A DNA stretch of 12,634 bases from Fidelibacterota bacterium (GTDB lineage: Bacteria; Fidelibacterota; UBA2242), in contig JALOAB010000042.1 in the NCBI GenBank assembly GCA_023229045.1, forward strand, positions 1-12,634. Reading direction: 5' to 3'. This document shows, piece after piece, positions 1 to 6,733 of this stretch (the first letter of the stretch is position 1; every line of letters begins with the position of its first letter). The notes below the pieces were generated by a model. That model was not told where the DNA came from. It made no database searches and saw nothing but the letters and a program-made list of their open reading frames with translations. Position numbers and translations under genes: made by a program.

Positions 1-50
1 GCGGAAATAAATCATTGATGCTATTTTAATCACGATTGAAGGAGACTCAG

Positions 51-374
51 ATGGATTACACTTACCATGATCTTAAAACCAAAACCGTGGCTCAATTGCG
101 ACAAATTGCCGCCGGATTGGAGAGTGAGGCTGTCAAAGGATATACGCAGTTGAATAAGGAACATTTGATACTCGCTCTTTGTAATGCCTTGAATATCGAC
201 CCGCACGAACATCATCAAGCCAGGATTCAAAATAAAACTAAAATTAAGAGCCGAATCCGGGAATTAAAGAAAGCCCGCGACGAAGCGACAGCCGCCGGCG
301 ATAAGGCTAAAATAGTACATATCCGGGGACAGATTCATTCGTTAAAGCGTCTTCTGCGCCGCTCAGTGGTCTAA
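51..374 (+). CDS. Small basic protein with Rho N-terminal (SAP-like) domain
   Basis: This encodes 107 residues. Residues 8-47 look like the Rho_N helical domain: the pattern L-x4-V-x2-L-R-x2-A near residues 8-20, the VKGY turn at 28-31 and the LNKEHLI helix at 34-40 are typical of it. Residues 56-107 are highly basic and probably helical, ending in a run of lysines and arginines, which suggests nucleic-acid binding. The rest of transcription factor Rho (RNA-binding and ATPase domains) is absent, so this is a stand-alone domain protein and not rho. I chose the ATG at 51 because a GGAGA Shine-Dalgarno sequence lies at 41-45; an in-frame TTG at 36 lies upstream of that site. The specific role is unknown; binding to RNA or DNA is inferred. 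The next gene is about 130 bases downstream. Confidence 0.75.
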   Translation: MDYTYHDLKTKTVAQLRQIAAGLESEAVKGYTQLNKEHLILALCNALNIDPHEHHQARIQNKTKIKSRIRELKKARDEATAAGDKAKIVHIRGQIHSLKRLLRRSVV

Positions 375-455
375 AGAAATAAAAGTTGCTATTGTTCGTT
401 GAGCCTGAATCCCGCCGAATGATATTGTAGTATAGTGACGTTTTTTTGAAGTTAT

Positions 456-481
456 TTTTACTGCGAAATAAGGCAGTAAAA
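456..481 (+). promoter_or_regulatory. 9-bp inverted repeat in the leader of the deacetylase gene
   Basis: TTTTACTGC at 456-464 is perfectly complementary to GCAGTAAAA at 473-481, with an 8-base spacer. It lies about 25 bases ahead of the ATG at 506. No T-tract follows on either strand, so it is not a standard terminator. It could be an operator or an RNA hairpin in the leader; nothing in the sequence decides between these. Confidence 0.4.
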
Positions 482-505
482 CGAATCAGATGAAAGGTCT
501 TCAGC

Positions 506-1324
506 ATGCATATCCATTTTAAACGATCAGCTCTAAGAATAACGGTTTTACTTTTAATTCTATTAACATTTACGGTGACAGGTATGACTCAAGAAAAAGC
601 GATCTGGAATAAAAAGCAATGCGCGGTTTGTTTGACTTATGACGATGCTCTGAATGTGCATCTGGATAAGGTAGTGCCGGTTCTGGATTCATTGGGATTG
701 CGAGGCACGTTTTATTTACCAGGCTATTTTGAAACCGTCAATGAACGCGCTGATGACTGGAAAACTGTTGCCCGTCGCGGACATGAGCTAGGTAATCATA
801 CCCTGTTTCATCCCTGTGACGGTCGGGCGCCGGGTCGCAAGTGGGTCAATGCCGATTACGATCTTAGCAATTATACTCTCTCGCGAATGACGGACGAGGT
901 TAAAATGGCGAACGTCCTGTTAAAGATAATCGATGGAAAGTCCAGAAGGACCTTTGCTTATCCATGCGGCGAGATGAGCGTCGGCGAAATTTCTTACGTT
1001 GATATGATCAAGGAGAATTTCGTAGCCGCGCGCGGCGTGGAATCTAACTTTGAATTTATCGATAAGGTTGATTTGTATAATGTGAGCAGTTTTATGATCA
1101 ACGGAGAGTCGGGAGATGAACTGATTGAACTGGTAAGGACTGCCCTGCAGAAAAAGGCTTTGATCGTTTTTCTGTTCCATGGGGTCGGCGGCGAACATCA
1201 TATCGACGTATCACTGGAGGCGCATAATCAACTCATAAAATTTCTTAAACAAAATGAAAAAGACATCTGGACCGCCCCGCTGAGAGAAATTGGCGAATAT
1301 ATACATGATTATCGGGAAAAATAA
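506..1324 (+). CDS. Secreted polysaccharide deacetylase (NodB homology domain, CE4-like)
   Basis: This 272-residue protein has a signal peptide: basic residues at 6-11, a hydrophobic core at about 12-26, and likely cleavage near residue 28. The rest is a NodB-type metal-dependent deacetylase domain, which removes acetyl groups from N-acetylated sugars in polysaccharide or peptidoglycan. Motif 1 is TYDD at 44-47, supplying the catalytic base D46 and metal ligand D47. Motif 2 is HTLFH at 98-102, supplying the two metal histidines. FAYPCG at 150-155 corresponds to motif 3. The LFHGVGG stretch holds H225 of the C-terminal motif. All key residues are present, so activity is likely, but the substrate cannot be read from the sequence. 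The ATG at 506 follows an AAAGG at 494-498. The gene converges with the phospholipase D-like gene at 1565. It is probably exported across the inner membrane. Confidence 0.88.
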   Translation: MHIHFKRSALRITVLLLILLTFTVTGMTQEKAIWNKKQCAVCLTYDDALNVHLDKVVPVLDSLGLRGTFYLPGYFETVNERADDWKTVARRGHELGNHTLFHPCDGRAPGRKWVNADYDLSNYTLSRMTDEVKMANVLLKIIDGKSRRTFAYPCGEMSVGEISYVDMIKENFVAARGVESNFEFIDKVDLYNVSSFMINGESGDELIELVRTALQKKALIVFLFHGVGGEHHIDVSLEAHNQLIKFLKQNEKDIWTAPLREIGEYIHDYREK

Positions 1325-1375
1325 TATCAGTGTTTATCCGTGAAGAAAAGCGGCAATATAATACTACTTTCTGCT

Positions 1376-1401
1376 CGTCGCAACGCTCCGGCGTTGTGAC
1401 G
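1376..1401. repeat. 11-bp inverted repeat between convergent genes
   Basis: CGTCGCAACGC at 1376-1386 pairs with GCGTTGTGACG at 1391-1401 around a TCCG tetraloop, with one G-U wobble. It sits between two convergent genes, where a bidirectional terminator is expected, but neither side has a T-tract. It may stabilise the 3' end of one transcript or be a REP-like element. The rest of the 1325-1564 gap holds no convincing gene. Confidence 0.5.
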
Positions 1402-1529
1402 TAGATATACCTTCTTATTTGATTAAGGATGAAATCACTCTGCGTCAACACCAGAGTATTGTCACAAGCAAATATAAAATACTGGATGGTGTGAATGCCT
1501 CATTTAATAAAAGAACAGAATTCATAAAT

Positions 1530-1560
1530 CTCTGCGCTCTCCGTGCGCTCTGCGGTGAGA
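1530..1560. repeat. Degenerate CTCTGCG-type intergenic repeat
   Basis: Three imperfect units occur here: CTCTGCG, CTCTCCGTGCG and CTCTGCGGTGAG. The segment ends just before the stop codon of the phospholipase D-like gene. Related units in the opposite orientation lie on the other side of that gene (2817-2895). This class of low-complexity repeat is familiar between genes in many environmental bacterial genomes. Its function is not known to me. Confidence 0.5.
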
Positions 1561-1564
1561 AAAC

Positions 1565-2779
1565 CTACTGTTCCCCGCGGAATTTCTCAGGATATTCCTG
1601 ACCGGGAACCGGTTGCCAGGCATAAGACGAATTCCAGCTTTTCAGGAAAATTGTCTTCAATGTCCGGGCGACGGTCGCATTTTCGATGCCTAAGCCGAGA
1701 TTGCGCGAGTTATAGAAGTAATTACGCGACCAGTTGCTGGTGCCGATCCAGCTCAGAGAGCTGTCGACGACCATATACTTGCAGTGTTCGACGCGGGCGA
1801 AGGGGATGTAGCCGCCGCTGAATTCCGGGATAGTGCTGAGTTTGACGTTAATATTGGGTAGGATATCGAGACTCTGCAGGTAGGGCAGTTTATCGGCGCC
1901 GATGCTCCAGTCGGATACCAGCAGATTGACGACGACACCGCTGGCGGACGCTTTACGCAGAGCGTCGTCGATTTTCGCCCAGTATTTGGTCTTTTTATCC
2001 AGAGGTGAATAAGATAGCAATTGAATACAGATTTCTTGGCGGGCGCTACGAATAAGTTCTGAAATGATTTTTTCGTCGCTGGCCATTCCGTTTGGCAAAT
2101 TTCTGGCGGGACTGCCGCAGGCGATGAATTTAACTGTGTCTTGCGGAGCGATTGGTAATTCAAATCTGATCGGTTCGGTCAATTTCCGACCGGGTATTTT
2201 ATTCTGAGCGGCATATTCCCAATCCATCTCGAACAATTCAGTCATCAGTCGGGCATATTCCGGTTGGCGAATACACAAACCGATTTCGTGAATATGCTTA
2301 AGGGCGCGCCAGTCGAAATTCTGACTGCCGATAAAAACTTCCCGGCGATCGATGACGAAATATTTAGCATGTTGAATACCGCCGTTTTTATTAAAAACCT
2401 GAATTCGGCAAACGCTGATATTCTTTTGTTTGGCCAGCCGTTCCAGGATTTCCGGGTAAGTTTTTGCCATGCGGGCGTCGGCGATGATCCGCACAAGGAC
2501 GCCACGCTGGGCGGCCTTCTCGATTAATTGGATGATCGCTTCGAGCGGTTCACCAGGAGCATCGGAAATGTAAAACTGTTCGATGTCGATGCTCTTTTGG
2601 GCGGCGGCGAACATTTCCGCCCAGACTTCGGGTGTATTGCGGATTTCGGGATTATCGAGTGTTGTTTCAACCGGAATACTTTCAACGATTTCGAAATCTT
2701 TGAAAGGCGTCTGTGAGCGGATTCCGATCGTGAAAGACAGCAGGAAAAATAGAACGAATCCGATGCGATGCAATTTCAT
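1565..2779 (-). CDS. Secreted phospholipase D-superfamily protein, PLD3/PLD4-like
   Basis: This 404-residue protein begins with a signal peptide (hydrophobic core about residues 6-20, likely cleaved near RSQ at 21-23) and has two complete HKD motifs. H137, K139 and D144 lie in QHAKYFVID, followed by GSQNFDW. H332, K334 and D339 lie in EHCKYMVVD, followed by IGTSNWSRNYF. Two HKD motifs in one chain make a full phosphodiesterase active site. From memory, residues 265-278 (AKIDDALRKA) and 325-355 (IPFARV, HCKYMV, GTSNWS-x-NYF) match the animal PLD3/PLD4 group more closely than bacterial cardiolipin synthases; PLD3 and PLD4 are reported to be 5'-3' exonucleases. Substrate here could be nucleic acid or phospholipid. 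The ATG at 2779 follows a GGAGG five bases upstream; a longer in-frame start at 2818 would add 13 residues ahead of the signal peptide and was rejected. No neighbour shares its strand closely, so it is probably its own unit. Confidence 0.88.
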   Translation of the reverse strand: MKLHRIGFVLFFLLSFTIGIRSQTPFKDFEIVESIPVETTLDNPEIRNTPEVWAEMFAAAQKSIDIEQFYISDAPGEPLEAIIQLIEKAAQRGVLVRIIADARMAKTYPEILERLAKQKNISVCRIQVFNKNGGIQHAKYFVIDRREVFIGSQNFDWRALKHIHEIGLCIRQPEYARLMTELFEMDWEYAAQNKIPGRKLTEPIRFELPIAPQDTVKFIACGSPARNLPNGMASDEKIISELIRSARQEICIQLLSYSPLDKKTKYWAKIDDALRKASASGVVVNLLVSDWSIGADKLPYLQSLDILPNINVKLSTIPEFSGGYIPFARVEHCKYMVVDSSLSWIGTSNWSRNYFYNSRNLGLGIENATVARTLKTIFLKSWNSSYAWQPVPGQEYPEKFRGEQ

Positions 2780-2816
2780 GGAAACCTCCGAATAGGGAGA
2801 AGGAATATCATTTTTC

Positions 2817-2960
2817 AACCGCAGAGTGTGCTGAGATCATTATACCAAACTCATGACACGAAGGTTCACAGAGACCCGCACGGAGTACCACGGATATACT
2901 TTTAAATAATAAACGAATCCTCTGTGCACCTCTGGATCATTTCCGTGTGCCTCTGTATTG
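2817..2960. repeat. Cluster of degenerate CACAGAG / CTCTGTG repeats in inverted arrangement
   Basis: Units at 2817-2837 and 2861-2895 read in the CGCAGAG / CACAGAG / CACGGAG sense. Units at 2916-2960 read in the opposite sense (CCTCTGTGCACCTCTGG, then CCGTGTGCCTCTG). Together they form a large imperfect inverted repeat around an AT-rich centre at about 2893-2915. The segment fills most of the gap between the phospholipase D-like start and the plsY stop. No gene or canonical terminator was seen in it. Confidence 0.55.
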
Positions 2961-2992
2961 CCTTATTAGTCAAATATCTATGTAGTAAATAA

Positions 2993-3643
2993 CTATTTGC
3001 GACGGCGCAGAAGAATCAGTTTTTCGAACGGCTTTTCCTCGCCTTTGAGCAGGCGCCGGATATTACTGCGATGGGTAAAAATGATAAAGATTGGAATAAA
3101 AATACTGAAAATCAGCAGAGCCGGTTCGATGCTAAACGACCGGAAGTGATTGAGAATCCACAACACTATCGGCAAACCTAAAGCGGCGCTGATCGAGGAA
3201 ACCGAAACCAGACCGGTCGAGAACAGCACTAACGCAAAAATCAGAAGGCAGATCAGGAAAGCGATCGGATAAAGGGCAACTATCATTCCAGCGCCGGTGG
3301 CGACGCCTTTCCCGCCTTTAAAACCGGCAAAGATTGTGTAAGTATGTCCCAGGATGGCACATACTCCCGCCAGGATCATTAGCCAGGCAGAATCAAGCGG
3401 AGGAGTATCCAGCCGAATTTGCGAGATAAATGCCGTCGCGAATACGCCTTTGGCAACGTCAAAAAGTGATACGAACAAACCGGCTTTCCAACCCAGAACG
3501 CGAAAAGCGTTGGTGCCGCCCGCATTACCGGAACCATATTGGCGAATATCGATATTTTTAGTGATTTTACCGACGATAATGGCGGTCGGGATCGAGCCGA
3601 TCAGATAACTGAGTAGCAGAATCGCGATCAACGTTAACATCAT
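2993..3643 (-). CDS. plsY: Glycerol-3-phosphate acyltransferase PlsY (acyl-phosphate dependent)
   Basis: This integral membrane enzyme transfers an acyl group from acyl-phosphate to position 1 of glycerol-3-phosphate, the first step of phospholipid synthesis. At 216 residues it has the usual length for the family. The conserved loops are all present: GSIPT at 16-20, the glycine-rich SGNAGGTN at 38-45, DVAKG at 62-66 and GHTYTIFAGFKGGKGVAT at 99-116. Several hydrophobic segments lie between them, and the tail is basic. Two adjacent ATG codons (3643 and 3640) can serve as start; GGAG sits 3 or 6 bases ahead. The ATG at 3643 overlaps the TGA of the upstream fatty acid kinase-like gene by 4 bp, so translation is probably coupled. 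The upstream protein is predicted to make PlsY's substrate, acyl-phosphate. Confidence 0.96.
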   Translation of the reverse strand: MMLTLIAILLLSYLIGSIPTAIIVGKITKNIDIRQYGSGNAGGTNAFRVLGWKAGLFVSLFDVAKGVFATAFISQIRLDTPPLDSAWLMILAGVCAILGHTYTIFAGFKGGKGVATGAGMIVALYPIAFLICLLIFALVLFSTGLVSVSSISAALGLPIVLWILNHFRSFSIEPALLIFSIFIPIFIIFTHRSNIRRLLKGEEKPFEKLILLRRRK

Positions 3644-5424
3644 TCACTCCAGGATATACCGATGGCCGCGGCGCCAATCCCGGCATGTGCGCCGAGAACC
3701 GGTGAGGCCGGCAGGATGTTGATACTTCCGACGCCAAAGCGTTTTTTCAGTTCGGAAACGTAATGTTCAGCTATTGAGTGGTTATTGACATGCGCAATAC
3801 GAAAGCGAGGATTCGTTTTTTGAGCCGCTAAATCAATTGCTAATTGCAGAACTTTAGCAAAGGCGCCCTTCCTCGAAAAACTCTTTGAAAAATGTTGGGG
3901 AACGCCATGTTCGTCGAGGTTTAATATCGGTTTGATATGGAGTAATTTCGCGGCCAGTCCTTTAGCCTTTCCGACGCGTCCACCACGGATCATATATTTC
4001 AAATTCGTGATGCCGACGAAAATTTGGGTGCGGCGGGTGGCGCGTGTCAAATCCGTGACGATCTCGTCATGCGATTTACCAGCGGCGATCAATTCGACCG
4101 CCCGTTCGGCGATGAAGCCCATCGAAACCGATAGCGTCTTACTGTCGATTATGCTGATTTTACGATCGGGAAAAGTGCGTGCGGCGTTCAGCGCATTCTG
4201 AAAAGTGCCGCTGACTGATTCCGGGATATGAATTGAAATGATCGAGTCATAATGACTTAACAAAAAGCCATATAAATTGATGAAATCGGCGGGTGAAGGT
4301 TGAGAGGTCTGCGGATGTTCCGGTTCGCTATCGAGCATCTCGTAAAAATATTCCGGTGTAATTGTGATTTTATCAATATAACATGATTGTCCGAAAGATA
4401 CCCGCACCGGAACGACGTGCAGATTGTAGCGGTCGATGAATTCTTGCGGCAGATCGCAGGCTGAATCGACGACTAACGCAATGCGTGGATGCGGATTATG
4501 GGCGACCAGGTACTGCTTAAGCATATCATCGGCTTTCTGCTGAAGTAAGGCGCCATACTGACGGGCGATTTTAAAAACTTTGGCTGGTTCGTTGGAGTGG
4601 ATATGGAGGCGCGCCTTTTTATCTGAACCGGCCAGGACGACGGAATCACCATACTGTTCGATCTGTTTACGTAGATCGTCGACGGGAATATTCTGGCCTT
4701 CGATCAGGCATTCAGTACAGAAACGATAATTGATCTGCTCCGGGAGTACTTCGGTATGAGCTATCGATTCAACAGGTTCAAGGGTGGTTTCTTGATTTTC
4801 CTTGATCCGACCGCGATCGATAAAATGGCTGATGCCTTCCAGGATGTAAACAAAACCTTGAGCGCCGGAGTCGACGACATTGGCATTGCGCATGGCTTCA
4901 ATTTTGGAACGCGTGGCTTCCAGCGAACGTTTGGCGACTTCCAGGGCATGGTTCAGCAACTCCTGAAAATCGAAGATTTTCTTGCTGTTTTCGTAAACAT
5001 TTTCAGCCCAGTCTTTAATTACGGATAAAATCGTACCTTCGCGCGGTTCGGAAAGCGCCTTAAAGGCATGTTGTTTGGCTGAAACGGCGGCCTCTGCAAA
5101 TTGAGCAGTGGAAACCTTATGATTTTTACCGATACCTTTGGCCAGACCATAGAAGAACTGGGCTAAAATGACGCCACTGTTGCCACGCGCGCCTTCCAGC
5201 GCCGAATCGGCGATTTTTTGGGTCGCTTCGTCAATCGGGCTGTTATCCGGAGACATGTTGGTTACGACGGTTTTCATCGTGGCGGCCATATTAGTGCCGG
5301 TATCTGCGTCGGGAACCGGGAAGACGTTAATTTTATTGAGATGATCCTGCTGATCGACTACTTTCCGGGCTCCGGCTCGGATTCCGCGTAAAAAGCGCTT
5401 ACCATCGATATATTTTATTTTCAC
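3640..5424 (-). CDS. Fatty acid kinase-like fusion: DhaL domain + FakA middle domain + DegV (FakB-like) domain
   Basis: This 594-residue protein joins parts of two proteins that are separate in Firmicutes. Residues 1-200 are a DhaL/DAK2 kinase domain: NVFPVPDADTGTN at 33-45 carries the metal-binding D39, D41 and N45, and GARGNSGV (78-85), EGTILSVI (129-136) and VVDSGAQGF (183-191) follow. Residues 230-305 match the FakA middle domain: CTEC at 236-239, GDSVVLAG at 259-266 and HIH at 274-276. Residues 313-594 are a DegV/FakB lipid-binding domain: VDSACDL (319-325), TSQPSPADF (373-381), SVSGTFQ (403-409), IDSK (426-429), RGGRVGKA (480-487) and GAHAGIGA (578-585). The FakA C-terminal domain is missing; DegV takes its place. 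Predicted role: bind a fatty acid and phosphorylate it with ATP to acyl-phosphate. The start is GTG at 5424, with a weak AAAGG 12 bases ahead. It overlaps plsY by 4 bp. Confidence 0.9.
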   Translation of the reverse strand: MKIKYIDGKRFLRGIRAGARKVVDQQDHLNKINVFPVPDADTGTNMAATMKTVVTNMSPDNSPIDEATQKIADSALEGARGNSGVILAQFFYGLAKGIGKNHKVSTAQFAEAAVSAKQHAFKALSEPREGTILSVIKDWAENVYENSKKIFDFQELLNHALEVAKRSLEATRSKIEAMRNANVVDSGAQGFVYILEGISHFIDRGRIKENQETTLEPVESIAHTEVLPEQINYRFCTECLIEGQNIPVDDLRKQIEQYGDSVVLAGSDKKARLHIHSNEPAKVFKIARQYGALLQQKADDMLKQYLVAHNPHPRIALVVDSACDLPQEFIDRYNLHVVPVRVSFGQSCYIDKITITPEYFYEMLDSEPEHPQTSQPSPADFINLYGFLLSHYDSIISIHIPESVSGTFQNALNAARTFPDRKISIIDSKTLSVSMGFIAERAVELIAAGKSHDEIVTDLTRATRRTQIFVGITNLKYMIRGGRVGKAKGLAAKLLHIKPILNLDEHGVPQHFSKSFSRKGAFAKVLQLAIDLAAQKTNPRFRIAHVNNHSIAEHYVSELKKRFGVGSINILPASPVLGAHAGIGAAAIGISWSE

Positions 5425-5533
5425 AGTTGATTGATGCCTTTCTTAAGATAAACACAGCAAGGTTAATCGGTTCGGAGATTATTTACAAGGTTTTTATTCA
5501 CCCAATCGAACCTGGAATTAATTGCCAATACAT

Positions 5534-6238
5534 TCAGATGGAATGATCTGTCATAATCGAACCACTTGATTTGTAGGCAGGACCGACATTTGCTTCAGGA
5601 GGCAGGATTGCACCGGCTGAGATAATGGCTTTCAATCCCTGTTCAACGCTCATATCAGATGAATACACTTCATCTTCCGGAAAAAATAAAACCCATCCTG
5701 AAGTTGGATTGGGCGTCGTCGGTAAAAAAACACTATAGAACCGTTTGCCGGCATGGTTGGTAGTTTCACCAGTCATAAAGCCGATCGTCCAGACATTTTT
5801 ACGCGGATATTCAATGAAGACAACTTTTTCGAATCCGGCTTTGGAAAACGAGAGAGCACTCAGGACTTGTTTGGTAGTCTGATAGATTGAACGCACAACC
5901 GGGATGTAATTCAGCCATTTCTCAAAAACAGACAGGAGGGATTTGCCCAGAATGTTAGTAATGAACAAGCCCAGTAAATAGATTACAACTAAAGCAATAA
6001 TCAGTCCCAGACCGGGAATGTGAAATCCGATCAATGGATCGAGGATCGGACTGACAATTTTGTCAAAGAAAGTGATAAACAACTTAATAAAATAAATTGT
6101 CAGGACGGCTGGCGTCAGGGCGATTATTCCGGCCAGAATTTTATTGCGCAGTGAAATTTTCCACTTATGCCAGAAACCAGGCTTCGGATCGCCGGATTTG
6201 ATAAACTGTGTTTTATTCTCCTGAACAGGTGTGTTCAT
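5534..6238 (-). CDS. DUF502 family membrane protein
   Basis: This 234-residue protein belongs to the DUF502 family, whose function is not established. Two transmembrane segments lie at about 34-58 and 75-97. The family signature PTTPNPTSG falls at 173-181, inside a C-terminal soluble domain of mainly hydrophobic strands (IGFMTGETTN, WVLFFPED). I chose the ATG at 6238 because it overlaps the TGA of the preceding LiaF-like gene in an ATGA, which indicates translational coupling; longer in-frame starts up to 6316 would run back inside that gene and add a non-conserved stretch. No strong Shine-Dalgarno precedes it, in keeping with coupling. About 110 bases separate its end from the fatty acid kinase-like gene, without a terminator, so read-through to that gene is possible. 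Confidence 0.88.
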   Translation of the reverse strand: MNTPVQENKTQFIKSGDPKPGFWHKWKISLRNKILAGIIALTPAVLTIYFIKLFITFFDKIVSPILDPLIGFHIPGLGLIIALVVIYLLGLFITNILGKSLLSVFEKWLNYIPVVRSIYQTTKQVLSALSFSKAGFEKVVFIEYPRKNVWTIGFMTGETTNHAGKRFYSVFLPTTPNPTSGWVLFFPEDEVYSSDMSVEQGLKAIISAGAILPPEANVGPAYKSSGSIMTDHSI

Positions 6239-6711
6239 GATTGAGTTTTTCTTGAAAAGATCAGGTAAATTCCCAATAAGATTAAAATGACCGGCCAGTA
6301 ACGGAAAATCGACCATTCGCCGGCGAAAAACAGCGCGGCAATTGTGATCAAAACCGTACCGGGAATCCAGAGCCGATTATTCTGTGGTCCGAAGAAATAC
6401 ATAAAGAAAAAGCCCACTCCCGGCGCTAAGACAAAAGTCGGCCAGAGATGATTCATGTTATGCCAGGTCGTCCGCTCCATGTAAAGAAACAAAGTTCCGA
6501 CGATTAACAGAATCATAGCCGGCATTAACAAGCCGAAATTGGTGCGATTCGCGAAAAATCCGACCAGAAACAATATTCCGATACCGATGATGATTAAAGG
6601 CCAGAAATCCGTCCAATTGAAAAAATCGAACTGAACCAGGAGAATCAGCAAACCCAGCAGAACCAAAAATAAGCCGGCTATCCAATTTGAACGAGGAGAT
6701 TGTGTATCCAT
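6235..6711 (-). CDS. LiaF/LiaI-like (DUF5668-type) polytopic membrane protein
   Basis: This protein has 158 residues, nearly all membrane-embedded. About six hydrophobic segments lie at 11-28, 35-53, 59-77, 88-106, 113-131 and 136-153. A repeated pattern of LLGLLILL, then a short polar turn with WPLIIIGIGILFL, and later YWPVILILLGIYLIF, is typical of the transmembrane region seen in LiaF, LiaI and DUF5668 proteins, some of which take part in envelope-stress sensing. No cytoplasmic or extracellular domain follows, so the LiaF C-terminal domain is absent and the assignment is to the membrane region only. The ATG at 6711 follows GAGG at 6718-6721. The gene is the first of a minus-strand group and overlaps the DUF502 gene by 4 bp. 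An intrinsic terminator of the upstream gene ends only about 16 bases ahead of its start. Confidence 0.75.
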   Translation of the reverse strand: MDTQSPRSNWIAGLFLVLLGLLILLVQFDFFNWTDFWPLIIIGIGILFLVGFFANRTNFGLLMPAMILLIVGTLFLYMERTTWHNMNHLWPTFVLAPGVGFFFMYFFGPQNNRLWIPGTVLITIAALFFAGEWSIFRYWPVILILLGIYLIFSRKTQS

Positions 6712-6733
6712 TTTTTACCTCATGAGTAAAAAA
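6711..6733 (-). promoter_or_regulatory. Possible alternative hairpin covering the start of the LiaF-like gene
   Basis: TTTTTTAC at 6711-6718 is perfectly complementary to GTAAAAAA at 6726-6733, with a 7-base loop. In the minus-strand RNA the terminator's U-tract would pair with the A-rich bases up to the A of the start codon, and most of the GAGG ribosome-binding site falls in the loop. This hairpin and the full terminator use the same U-tract. It is all A-U except one pair, so it would be weak and may be chance. Confidence 0.3.

Noticed and set aside
36..50. Upstream in-frame TTG start for the Rho_N-domain protein
   Set aside because: The GGAGA ribosome-binding site lies inside this extension, directly ahead of the ATG at 51, so the longer start would destroy its placement.
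1419..1601. 60-codon plus-strand open frame in the gap before the phospholipase D-like gene
   Set aside because: It lacks a ribosome-binding site, runs across the degenerate repeat and into the 3' end of a real gene, and has no protein-like motif.
1753..2163. 136-codon minus-strand open frame overlapping the phospholipase D-like gene
   Set aside because: It is an out-of-frame shadow of the second HKD domain, whose correct frame is fully conserved.
2816..2960. CRISPR-like array
   Set aside because: The units are short, degenerate, unevenly spaced and in both orientations, with no constant repeat or spacer length.
5469..5513. GGTTCG...CGAACC inverted repeat upstream of the fatty acid kinase-like gene
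   Set aside because: The arms are only six bases and are separated by over 30 bases, which is easily chance.
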